DNA of 64,000 bases from Bimuria novae-zelandiae CBS 107.79 (taxonomy: Eukaryota; Ascomycota; Dothideomycetes; Pleosporales; Didymosphaeriaceae), in NCBI GenBank assembly GCA_010015655.1, contig ML976657.1, positions 670,264 to 734,263 on the forward strand. Direction: 5' to 3'. Made by a program: the position numbers and the translations under genes. Each line of letters opens with the position of its first letter. Position 1 is the stretch's first letter. The notes below the pieces were generated by a model, which was not told where the DNA came from, did not search any database, and was given only the letters and a program-made list of their open reading frames with translations. Shown here in pieces: positions 20,737-32,523 of this stretch.

Positions 20737-22854
20737 CCGAATCTTGGCAGCTTGTGCCGCACCTCAGCTCATGCCGCACCTACTTATAATTAACACTAAC
20801 TTTAACCCCTTATATCTTTACTAATATAGATTTAATTAAGGCCGCGATTACGGCAATTAAATTATAAAAACTAAAAGAATCTTTTTTATATAAAAAAGTT
20901 ACAAAAGATTAAAGTATTATAAAATTTATACTATAGCGCTAGTACTAAGGCCTTATAGCGTCGCGCGAAGACGGATACGCTAAATAATATAACTTTAGCT
21001 ATAAAGAGGAGATAAAGCTCTTATAGTATATTAAAATACTTACTAAATAGGGCCTACTACTTATACGCTAAATAATTAAAAGCTTTACCTTTATAATAGT
21101 TTATAAAAAGGTCTTTATTACCTAAGTTAATTAATTTACTACTAAGAATAAGGAATCCTTAATATCTTAATAAACTATTAGTATTAATTATAATCGCTAC
21201 GTAGCTAATTCCTTATATAAATATAAGCTCTACTTTAACCTCCTACACGATAAAATTAGCTAGTATTAAATAAAAGCTTATTATATATATAATATAGATA
21301 AGAAAGGCTTCCTAATTAGTATCCTGTCTAGGTTAAAGAGGATATTTAATCGCCCTCTATGGGAGGCACATACTGTACGGCAGGCCATCTAGGATGAATC
21401 CCGTGATTGGATATCCCTAATTGCAGGTATCTGTGCAGATGGGAGCTGCCTTGACCTAGCCCTAATCTATCTATCCACCGCTGGCAATATACTGGATACC
21501 TGGGTTGAGGATATTAACCCTGCCAAGCTATCTACCTTTGTCACCTTATCTAATTCTAGCTAGAGTAATAATTAGATAGGGCTAGCATAGCTAGAGAGGG
21601 TATTTAATCGCCTTACTAAGGAGAAAGCTTAATAATTATATTAATTATTAATCCTTAATAGCTATAAATTCTATATTACTATAGATTTTATTAACTATTA
21701 TAACTGTAATAGGATTTTGCTAGCTATCTATTTACTTTATACAACCTATACGCTGTAGCCTTTTAATATATTTATATTTAAGCTTCTATTAATAGCGTAT
21801 TTAAATAAGTTTACCTTATTTATTAACACTAGCTAGGGGCTTATTACTATAACTATAAAGGACTTCTATTAACTTTTTTAAAGGGCCTAAATTAATATAA
21901 TAAGGCCTTAATTAATACTTAGTACCTTTAAAGCTACTAGTATATAGCTACTTAATTTATAGAGGATCCTTAATTAATTCTATTAATTAATACTATCTAA
22001 TTAAAATATATTTAATAGTAATATCTTAGCTTTTAGCGCGTTTAATTAGCGTAAAATTAAATAACTCTTAAAGGCTATTATTAGTATAGAAGGTAATAGT
22101 TAAGCTAAGAAGCTAAGTTAAATAGTATACTATATTACTATTTAAAAATAGCTCCTAGATAAGGAGAATAAGCACCTATAAAAAGCCCTACTTACTAAAA
22201 AACGCTACTCTAAGAAAGGCAGGCCTTTACCCCTTAATTAAAGCTATAGTAAAGTAATATTTTAGTCTTTTAGTAAAGTATAGACAGCACGTAATCTTTA
22301 ATACTAACTTAATTAGAAGAAGGAGTAGAAGGAGCGTTAAAAAGCTAATTAAATAAAGGCCTATAGGGCTAATTAATTACTTAAGGCTTAATTAGCAAAA
22401 AAAAAAATATATCACTTAAGTAGCTAATAAAGAGGCGCGTAGGCGCTAAAAGGCTAATATAGTTATATAGAAACGCCTTAATTAATAGGCCCGTAGGGCC
22501 TAAAAATAATACTAATAATTAATTAAAATAGCTTAATTAGCTCCTAAAATGCCCTTTACACCTTATAAGTAGATTATTAAGTATATAAAGGCATCTAGTA
22601 AAGCTATAGAGGTAGTAAAGGCTATATTACTAGTATTAACACTATTAACCTATAGAGGCCACTAGATTAGAACACTAAGTAGATATTAATAAGCTAAGAA
22701 AATAATATAAATTTATAGCCTTAATTACCCTTAACCTTAAGAGATCTCGTAATAATAGCACGTTTTAGTGTATCTATAGTATAAAGTTGCTAGCTAATTA
22801 AGCTTATTAGGGTGTGGTATAAGCTAAGGTGCGGCACAAGCTGCCAAGATTCGG
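20737..22854 (+). mobile_element. Fot/pogo-type DNA transposon A, degraded
   Basis: A 2118-bp element with near-perfect terminal inverted repeats of about 45 bp (left end CCGAATCTTGGCAGCTTGTG, right end its inverse), flanked by TA at 20735-20736 and 22855-22856. The plus-strand transposase is broken by many stops, but a DDE_1 core is readable: SRDWISLIAGICADGSCLDL, ALIYLSTAGNILDTWVEDIN, WLERVFNRLTKEK, then LLILDSYKFY and NRILLAIYLLYTTYTL. The stretch 21330-21545 keeps CA/TG and reads without stops, whereas both sides are saturated with RIP. It is the first repeat beyond the catabolic cluster. Confidence 0.85.
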
Positions 22855-25064
22855 TATCGTGTCCGTGCACCCAATGCACTGATTCAGCCAATGCACGCGG
22901 AACACCAAACGCGTTAAAACTCCCTATCCTTTAACGCGAGATAAATCTACTAATATAGATATAATTTAAGATATAATAAATAAAATTAAAATACAAAAAT
23001 AAAGTGAAGACTTTTATATATAAAAGGTACTGCTAAATATAGTATTAATTATAGTATACTATTGTGAGTGCATTAAGGTGTTACCATGTTACGTATAGCT
23101 ACTATAAATAATTAATAAAATCTTAACCTATAGCAAGGGCAAGAGCTCGTATAATATATTTAAGAATTTATAAATAGATATATACTTCCTATCGGGGAGA
23201 GAATATAAAATTTTGCCTTTATAATAATAATAAAGCTAGTTAGTAAAAGTCAAATTACCTACTTTATTTACTAATATAGCCTTTACATTATTTTTTTAAT
23301 AGACTATTAGGATATATAGCAATCGCCACGAAGCTAATTTAGTATATTAATATTATTTTATATTTAATTTTTAAATAATAAGATTAATTAATACCCTACA
23401 CAACTTTATTATATTTATAATATAGATAAGAAAGGTTACCTAATTAGTATCTTAGGAAATTAAAAAGTATATCTAGTCAATAAGTATAAGACAAAAAGGA
23501 GGTTAAAGACTTAAAGTATTACTTTAGAATAGTAATCGCGCGTGAATTACGCTCCTAGCCTATATTTACGCTAATAAATTAGCTCTACTACTAAGCCTTA
23601 TTCATAAGACTGCTAATAAGGGCATCTAATTAAGCTAGATAAAGAATATTAAAGTACGAGAATATATAGTCTTTAATACTATAGTTTAAATACGTATTTA
23701 GTTACTATATAAGAGAGAAGACCTAATAATTATATTAACTTTTAATTTTAGATAGCTATAGCTTCTATATTACTATAAACTTTATTAACTAACGTGGTTC
23801 ACAAGCGAGTCGCCACCCCAAGCGAGTCGCCATCCCAACACCAGCGCGACGCCTGCACGACAACGTAGTGTAGCACTATAATACAATATTATACTATAGG
23901 TAACAGGGTACTATTATTTAAATGTATTAATATTATCTACACCCTTAATTTCTACCTTATAGGTATAGGAGTTATGCCTAACCTCGCTGCAACGTCTGCA
24001 GCGCCTCTCTGCGCGCACCCTCTTTACACTCGTCTCGCCGTCCTTATAACTACTACTCTCCTTTTTAGCAATTAAGTTAGACATCTTACTAACTATTAGA
24101 GTCTCCTTTACGCGTATATACCGCCTTTTACGGGTCTTACGCTTTATAAGCGTGTTAATAGCGTCTTATAGGCAGCCTATTTCCTCCTGCACTAATACTA
24201 TATTATAAGCTATTTATTAAGTGCCTTTACTTAACTATTTATCCTACTTATTTAATAAACTTACTAAAGACTCTTAATAATTTTATATTTAATTTTAAAT
24301 TAATATAGACTACGCCTCTATCTTATAGGTGTTACGCGGTGTTTACGCCTCTTAGGCGACAGTGCCTAGTGCAAGTGGCGTTGGCGTACGTAGCTACACA
24401 TCTAGCTTCGATAACACAATGTTAGGATTATATAGGACTAGCCTAGCGCCTTAAAATCCTGCGCGAACATTTTCTTATGTAAATATCTTATTAAACGCTA
24501 CTTTAAAGGCGGGTAGGAAGGTTTCTTTACTAATATAATAGACGTAGCTACGTGCTAAGAGCGAGATCCCGTCGCTATAGTAGTACTTTAATAGTAAGTA
24601 AGGGATAACGTTAAGAGGCTATAAAAGGTGCGATAAGTAAGATAGTATATAAAAAGTAATAATTTTATTCTCCTTATAATGGTCTTAGAATTCTATTAAG
24701 TAGTAGCTTTTATAGCTATTAATAATAAGTAGCTTATATACCCTAGTAGAGGACGCCTTTATATAAGCGTTAAAGTATTTAAGCTATACTAGCGTAAGAT
24801 TATTATTAATTTAGCTAGTAAGAGAAATAGTAATAATCTAATTATAAAATAAGTCTATAAACTAGAAAGTAATAAGGACCTTACCTATAAAAATAAAAAA
24901 GAGTACGATAACGTACCTAGTTATAGTAATACTTTATATTAATATAACTTACTTATAATTATTTGGTAATAGTTTCTTTTATTTCCTAGGTTTCTTTAAG
25001 CCTATAATAACAAGCTAAAAGGATATTTTACCTATTATAAAACTAGACTTATTAAAGTTCTAAG

Positions 25065-28000
25065 TGTCACGAGAGCAACGAGTAAGGACGTTTACGGCCT
25101 AGTAGGCTAGACTAATATTACTACGTTCGGTATCTACGTGTAGGTATAAGACGTTAGAGAAGGAAAAAAGGTCCTTTTCCCTTTAGCTAATATAGATCTA
25201 TTATCTTGCTTTATTACGTGCCCTTACTAAGGATAGCCAGCGCTATAATTTAACTAATTAGCTAGTAAATAAGTTACCTATATATTATTTTCTTAGCTAG
25301 CTATTAGCGCGTAATACCTTTAAGATATACTATTACTAATAGTATATTTATGCTTATTAGGTAGCTTAAAGTTATTATAATATTAGGTTTTTTTCTCTTT
25401 TATATTCTAAGCTTGCAAGGATTTATATAGGTATCTAGTTTAATATTATTTTAGATAGTTATTTAATCTATTTATTTAGGTCTTCTTTTATAGGGTACTT
25501 TTAATAGTATTCTTCTATAGTAGTAGTGTTAGTAAATTTAATTACTAGCTCCTAGATTAAGTTATTATATTTAATTTACTTAACTTAGTATTCGTGTCTT
25601 TTCTACTATTAATTAAAGTAGAGGTTAACTATTTTTTTAATATAATACTTTAGTTCTGCGTTAACTATTACTAGTTTAGGTGGCTCTACCTGCTATCCTG
25701 GCAGATAGGCGTTGTCTGGCTCTACTGGCCGGAGTAGATTCATATGGAATATAGGGTGTATCTTTATCGATTCGGGCAGCTCTAGTTTATAGGCATGTAA
25801 GGAGACTACCACGCTAATCTTATATAGGCCTATATTATTCTAGTTAAGCTTCTTAGAGTATTATTATATCCTTAGGTTTTATACGTCTAGCTAGACGCGA
25901 TTACCTATTTAATAGGTAAGCACTAGCTATTATATATAATTTATATACTCTTAGTGTAAAGCTTGCGTCTAGGTTAGTTCCTTATAAATAAGATTTATTA
26001 TATTTTTTATTTTATTTACTATGCAATTAGTAGTAGCTACGTTAAATTTTTATTTATAAGGCCTAAATACTATAGTAGGCGGCTTAAATCCTATACAGGG
26101 ATTCTAACTATAGTAGATTAAAAAAGACAACGCCTATATAAACTCTAATACTATATTATTAGTTTTAAACTATACTATAAGTAACTAATCTACCTAATTA
26201 TTCTGCGCGTAGCTTATATACACGCGTAGTACCTACTCTATTACTATATTTGCGTTTTCTATCTATCTATTAGTTTTTAGGTAATATGCTAAGGATAACA
26301 GTGCTGTAATCTTTAATTAGCTATAAAGCTCTATCTAGAATGCTAAGATAAACTAGCTACCTCTATTAAAGACTATTATAGTAGATAGTCCTTAGTTAGC
26401 CTATACGTATTATAAGAAAAGCTACGCTATCTTTAGCGTAGTAACCTTCTTAAAAGAAATTATGTATCTATACTTACTTAATTAGTTAACTACTACTATA
26501 ATATTTATGTATCCCTTAAACTTTAGTAAGTTTATTATAAAATCTATCAAGATGTGTTGCTAACGTCATTCTATAATAGGTAGAGGCTTTAATAGACTAT
26601 AGTACTTATCTCTATACAACTTTGCCATGCGGCAGGTATGGCAGCAGGCCACATATCGCTTAACTGTCTCGAATATCTTAGGCTAATAGTATTCCTACTA
26701 CAGGATCTCCAGCGTCTTACCTCTGCCTAGGTGGCCACCTATAGGTGAGTTATGGACGTGGCGCAGAAGCTTAATCTTAAGTTTATTATAATTAGGTATT
26801 ATTATATAATCGCGATAGTATACATGAATATTTCTAATTTTGTATTTACTAAGTATTATTTTTTTTAACTTATAAGCTTTACTTTATAGGAGCTATAGCG
26901 TCTTCGAGATTAGCTTATTATTTAAGTATTTATTATCTATAATCTACGCAATTATCCTGTCTATAATTAATAAATATAAGTCTATAGTAGGTTTAAATAG
27001 CTTAGGGCATAGTAGCGTCTAATTATAAGCTACTTATACTCCTTTCTATACCAAAACGTTTTATAATTATTTTATAAGCGCGTCTGGCTTCTTGTCTTGC
27101 TTATTAGAGCGATAGATAATCGTAAATTAAAATTAAAATTGGTACTCTAACTAGCGAGCTTATTTATAGCTTAGCTATTTAGTTATTATAAAGTACTATA
27201 GATTCTTATAAATACTAAGCACTTTAATAGGGAAGGTAGCGCCTTTTAGTTTAGATCTTTATTACTTAAAATAGCGCACGATTGCTAGTAGCTCTTTATT
27301 ATATATCTTATAGTTACCTTTAGCGGGGTTTATTCTTTTAGAGTAGTAGGCAACTAGTTATATCTCTCTATCTTTATTTTTCTAAAATAGTACTCTAACT
27401 ATTATATAGTTAGAGGCGTTAGTCTCTACTATAATTAGTATCTCTAAGTTAAAGTAATAAAATATAGGAGCGCTTATAAAGATAGTCTTTAGCTAATTAA
27501 ACGTATCCTAGTAGGCGCTACTAAAGTAAAACGCTTTATTCTTCTTTATAAGGCTTACTAGTAGTAAGGATAATCTTATGAAGTTAGATATAAATTAATA
27601 ACTAAAGTTAGATATAAATTAATAATAAAAGTTTATAAAGCCTAGGAAGGCTCTTATAATTTTTATATTTTTTAAATATTCTTAGTCTTATATTACTTCT
27701 ACCTTTTTAGAATCCACCTAAATATCCTTTGTAGTAATTATATAACTAAAGTATATAATTTAAGTCTAATAGAACTTACACTTATTAATATTAAGTTATA
27801 AGCCTACTTCTTTTATAGCCCTTAGTACTAGGCGTACGTGCTAGTAGTACTTTAGTAGTAATTTACTATATACTAGGATGTTATTAATATACGCCGTATA
27901 AAAGACGTCTAGGTATAATTAGAGTGTATTATTTATATAGTGCTAGACTGTACTTAGGGCATTAGCTAGTCTAAAGGATATTATTAGATATTTAAATAGC

Positions 28001-31000
28001 CTATATCTCGTGCAGAAGGCTATTAGCTATTTATCCCCTTTTACTACTTATAGCTTATTAAATATAGTAATAATATTAAGCTTTGTATAGTACCTAGCCT
28101 TACTTACGTGGCTTAGCGTTTCCTAAAGTAAAGAAATAAGATATTAGTTTTTAATAGTTAATACGTTTAGTGCTCTATTGTAATGAGGTAAGCGCCCCGC
28201 TTACTAAGCCAATACTATGTGACTTCCTCACCTGCACCAAAAGGTACGCACGAGAATACTTAAGCCAAGTATTACTCGTATAGTATAATATATATAGGAT
28301 ATGCTAGGGTCAGCCACTAGCGCTAGTGTTTGATCCTAGCCTAGCCGGAACCTCTATAAGCGAGAGAAGGCCACGTGTTCGACCGTGCCTACCTCGTTAC
28401 ATCTATAATCTATATAGAATTATAAACCTTTACCTAGCTTTTTTATAAAGATAACTAGTAAAGCTATAGGGGACTTATTAGCATGTATAAAGCCCTTAGC
28501 TAGGTGCTCTATAAGGTACTTCTTTAGTATCTTTAGTTCGTCCTAAGACATGCTATATAGCGGTCTAAACCTAGGCTATTTACTATCTTATAGTTTAATT
28601 TTTAGGTCGTATAGCTAATACTTAGGCAATTAATCTGCCTCCTTTTATAAGAAGATATATAGTAGATCGTAATACTTAGGTAGTATTTTCGTAGCTAGGT
28701 TAATTTCCTTCCTCTCTACTAGTGCCTTATTAATATTTACTATTAATATAGCGAAGATTTCATGTTTATAGTATTTTACTAGTCTCAGTAGGGGAACTAC
28801 CCTAATTACGTATATATTAAGTTTTAGGGTAATAGCATAAGGCGCGTTATCCTTTAGTAAAATATTTTAAAATAATTTTATATTATTAATTATAGGAGCT
28901 TTGCTTAGGCTACTAATAGGCGTTAGTTTAAGCTTTTATAGCTAGCGGCGTAGTATCTTACGCTAGCTATCATGTCGCATTCTTTTCGATAAAGTAGGCT
29001 TCTAGATCTAAAGGGGTATGGCCCTCTACGCCTCGCTATTACTAGTTATTTCGTGTCCATCCGCGATAGAGAAGCTCTCTAAGTCTAGAGCTATATAGCC
29101 CTTAATTAAATTATTATCTAATCTAACGCTAGATATACTATTTTTACGTAAGTAATAGTCTTAGTAGTGCCTAGTTATAAATTTTAGTTATTTTATATTA
29201 TAATTTAGCTTTACTTAATGCTTATATATTTGGGACTGTCTAAAATTTATTTAGTATTAGTTAGTAGTTATTATATAGAGCTTAATCTACTTTATATAGT
29301 TATAGTAAATAAGACGTATACTAGCGATATGCGTAATCTATTTATTATCTATTTATTATTTATTAAATCTAGTAGGCTATATAATATAAAGTAATAATTA
29401 TAAACGTAGTCTTAAGTTGCGTGCAAGATCCTAATAGATAAACTTATGCTTTATAGCTTTAGTATTAACTAAAGTAATTACTAATTATTTAGCACTACCT
29501 TAATAGATAGTATAAGGAATATTAATCTATCTTTCTTAGGCTCTACCTAATAGGGTAGTCTATAAATTTCTTAAGACTTGTATTTAGCGTAGTTTTATTA
29601 AGTAACTTATCTTTAAGACTATGCTTTTCTTAGTAATAAGCGTCGTTGTTAAGGACGCGATTAAGGTAAGGAGTAATAGCTTATTTCTAATAATATATCT
29701 AATCTAGGTAACGCCGCGCATTAACCCACGGAGCCCTACTAATTTATAGTCTATATCTATATATTCTTAGGGCACTCCCTAGCTATATGTCCGTAGGCGC
29801 TGCATGTAAAGTAGAGTCCTTTTTATTAGTATTAGTCCTTCTTCTGCGCTAATAGAGTCGCGCGCAAAATATATTAATCTTTATTATATTAGGGTTACGC
29901 TACTATCTTAGAGTCGCATCCTTATATATGTAGGTTAATTAGTAGTTCGAGCAGGTAAGTAAATATTAAAAGTTATTATTATATTACGCGATTAGATTAG
30001 TATATTTATTAATATTAAATAAGATCTTTACACCTTCTATTACGCTTTAAAGGTTATTAAATAGTATGTAGCATAGGACGTTAATTTATATTTCCTTATT
30101 AAGATAGGTATCTGCTACTAGGTATTAAAACTTAGTAATGTAGCTTAGGAATAGGCGCTTTTCTTACCTTAGGTTATTAAGCTTACTTTAAGTAAATAGC
30201 GTTTTATTTAGATTACTATACGTAGCGCGAAGGAAGGCAATTAGCTTCTTTATAGTAGTAATATTAATTCTAATTAGTAAGTTTATAAATATTACTAAGT
30301 TATAGTTAATTTAGACGTATGTGTATATTAGTTTAGCATATTTAGTTAAGTATTAATTAGCGTTATCTTTCAACTTTATCTATAATTATAAGATAAATAT
30401 AGATAGGTCCTTTCTTTTACTAGTAAATATAAGCAAGTTAGGTAGTTAGTTACTTAGGTATTTTACACTTATTAAGCTATCGCTGAATAGTATTATAGAG
30501 GGCTTTAATAACTCCTTAGCTAGGGCTAATATAGGGGAGTTAGTAAAGTAAACTAACTTTTTTAGCTAGGTAAGCTCCTTGCGTAGAGCCTCTATATTAG
30601 CTTAGTGCTAGGCCTATATCTATTAGAGAGACTACTAAAAGGTCTTTTATTAAGCCTACTAGGCCTGCTAAAAAGTTTTTTATAGTATTTTAATCTGTTC
30701 TATTATTGCCTACATTATTAGGGTCGGGTTTACTAGATTAGTTATGTTAATTGGTGTAATCTAACGTAATGTTATAAGAGTAATAAGTAAGAACGTTTAA
30801 AGCCTAGTAGGCTAGACTAATATTACTAGGTTTAGTATTTACATATAGGTATAAGATGTTAAATAAAGAGAAGAAGTCCTTTTCCCCTTAGCTAATATAA
30901 ATTTATTATTTTACTTTATTACGTACCTTTACTAAAGGTAGCTAGCGCTATAATTTAACTAATTAGCTAGCAGACGGGTCACTTGTCTGCTATTTTCTTA

Positions 31001-31087
31001 GCTGGCTATCAGCGTGCGATACCTCTGAGATATACTGCTGCCAGTAGTATATCCATACTTGTTAGGTAGCCTGGGGTTACCGTGACA
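25065..31087 (-). mobile_element. Ty3/gypsy element I, complete but RIP-degraded
   Basis: Two 318-bp LTRs (25065-25382 and 30770-31087) begin TGTCACGAGAGCAACGAG and end GGTTACCGTGACA in their less damaged copies. The target duplication is CTAAG (25060-25064 and 31088-31092). A purine-rich tract on the minus strand sits next to the left LTR, giving minus orientation. The pol readthrough includes reverse transcriptase (AYINNILVYSK near 27890, where the family has the catalytic YIDD or YVDD) and the integrase zinc finger (HNSPIGGHLGRGKTLEIL near 26700-26760). A solo LTR is inserted in the RT region. It is itself inserted in transposon C. Confidence 0.9.
28179..28401. mobile_element. Solo LTR (223 bp) inside gypsy I
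   Basis: The sequence runs from TGTAATGAGGTA to TACCTCGTTACA, with inverted ends, flanked by a perfect 5-bp duplication TCTAT (28174-28178 and 28402-28406). It keeps many CA/TG dinucleotides, unlike its surroundings, so it arrived late or escaped RIP as a short sequence. The family is not identified; no coding part is present. Confidence 0.8.
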
Positions 31088-32066
31088 CTAAGTATCCTTA
31101 TCTATAATACTATACTTTACCTTTATTAATTAAACAAGCGTAAAATAGGGCTAAATAACTACTAGGGCCTTATAGGTAGTTTATAAGTAATTATATAGAT
31201 AGCTCTATCGCGTTTGTAGCTTAGGTGTACGCTTAATAAAGTTATTAACCTAGTTCTTGTCTATAGGCTTCCCACTACGCTCCCTTAGTAGCCTATTAGC
31301 TATATCTTATACGTGCACCTTTGAGGGCGGTATATTACGTAGGCTCTTTTTTAGTATACGCTATACAATCGCCTCCTCTTCTAGCTTTATAAGGTATTTT
31401 AAGTTTAGCTTATAATTATATTAAGAGCGTTATCTAGCGCGTTAGTTCATAAGTATTTTTTATAAAATATTATAGATTATAGTAGCGCGTGCATTACTTT
31501 AAAACTAATAAGAATTAATATTTAAGATAGCAAGCTATAAATTACCTTTAGTATATGTCGTTTAAATATTACGCGATTATAGCATTACATGAAGTTGTCG
31601 TGCAGGCGTCGCGCTAGTGTTGGGGTGGCGACTCGCCTGGGGTGGCAACTCGCTTGGGGTGGCGACTTGCTTGTGAACCACATTACTATCATTAAAATAG
31701 GATCCTCTTTACTATTATACATTCTTATTTAACTTATACGCTTTAGCTATTTAATATTATAATATTTAGGCCTCTGTTAATGGCCTACTCAATAGAACTA
31801 TTACGATATCTTTATAGAAGCTAAATTTAAGCTTGTATTACTAATGGTAACTTCTTTCCCTTATTTTAAAAAGTATAAAAGGACTTTTTTTTTTAAAAAA
31901 AAAATTTAACCATCCTGAGCTCCTTTAGAGTAATAGGCATATTATTTAAAGGGCCATACGTACCTATGCCTGTTCTAGGTAAGGGGAGGATAGGTCTAGT
32001 GTAAAGCGCCTTATTAATATTTAGTGGTTAAGAGCTAAATATAATACTAGATACGCTGTATATAAT

Positions 32067-32521
32067 TTTAAAGGGTGAAACAAGTTGGATAGTAGTATAT
32101 AGTTTAGAGATTAAATTAATTAATTAGTAATATACAAAAAGTTACTGTAAGTGTAGTATTTATACTAAGTATTTAGCATTATGTTTACCTATTCTACCTA
32201 ATCCTTCTAATTAAGGTACCTATAAGGAATAATTCCCGCGACACACTCCTCATCTTAGTAAGCTTCTAAATATTAATTATCAGCTTTTATGCTATTTTTT
32301 AATAGGATTATAAACCTTGGATAAGTGTATCTTATATTTAAGCGTAATATTATAATTAACTAGCGATATCTAATTAGAGTATAGTAGCGAGCTACTAAGT
32401 AATAGTATATAATTTTACTTAGCGTTAGCCTATACGCGCTGCCTACGCTCGCGCGTATAATAAATACAGTCTTGCCCCTTTATTATTTTTCTCCTTTAAG
32501 TTATATAATAAACTTTTAGAT
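32067..32521 (-). mobile_element. Copia 3' end fragment with LTR
   Basis: 32067-32243 matches the LTR at 38674-38846 (shared GGTACCTATAAGG and AATTCCCGCGACA). The similarity continues about 80 bp beyond the LTR, so both are the same end of related minus-strand copia elements, not an LTR pair. The rest up to 32521 is unassigned RIP-affected DNA. Confidence 0.65.
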
Positions 32522-32523
32522 TA

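Larger units (their letters stand above)
23792..31683 (-). mobile_element. Fot/pogo-type transposon C, split by a gypsy element
   Basis: Terminal inverted repeats start ACGTGGTTCACAAGCGAGTC on the left, with the inverse copy on the right (31590-31683). Both contain tandem GCGAGTCGCCACCCCAA-like units. TA duplications lie at 23790-23791 and 31684-31685. After removal of the gypsy insert (25065-31087 plus one 5-bp duplication) the element is about 1864 bp, the usual Fot1-like size. The transposase is on the minus strand: its N-terminal part reads LEEEAIV and LRNIPPSKVHV near 31270-31420, and its C-terminal Cys/His tail lies at about 23980-24060. Both are full of stop codons. Confidence 0.85.
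22857..32000 (+). mobile_element. Fot/pogo-type transposon B, right end lost, interrupted by element C
   Basis: The host of the nest. Its left part (22857-23790) and right part (31686 to about 32000) join into a transposase related to element A: the text before 23790 and after 31685 lines up with 21640-21860 of A. On the right side LFNIIIFRPLLMAYSIELLR and LTILSSFR are readable, with stops between. The left terminus begins with an un-RIPped GTGTCCGTGCACCCAATGCA; I found no inverse copy, so the right end is lost, probably before the copia LTR at 32067. The outer coordinates are approximate. Confidence 0.6.

Noticed and set aside
31885..31904. A T10A10 palindrome that looks like a breakpoint or fused poly(A) tails
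   Set aside because: The transposase frame of element B continues across it (LTILSSFR follows in frame), so it is more simply a low-complexity part of the degraded coding region.
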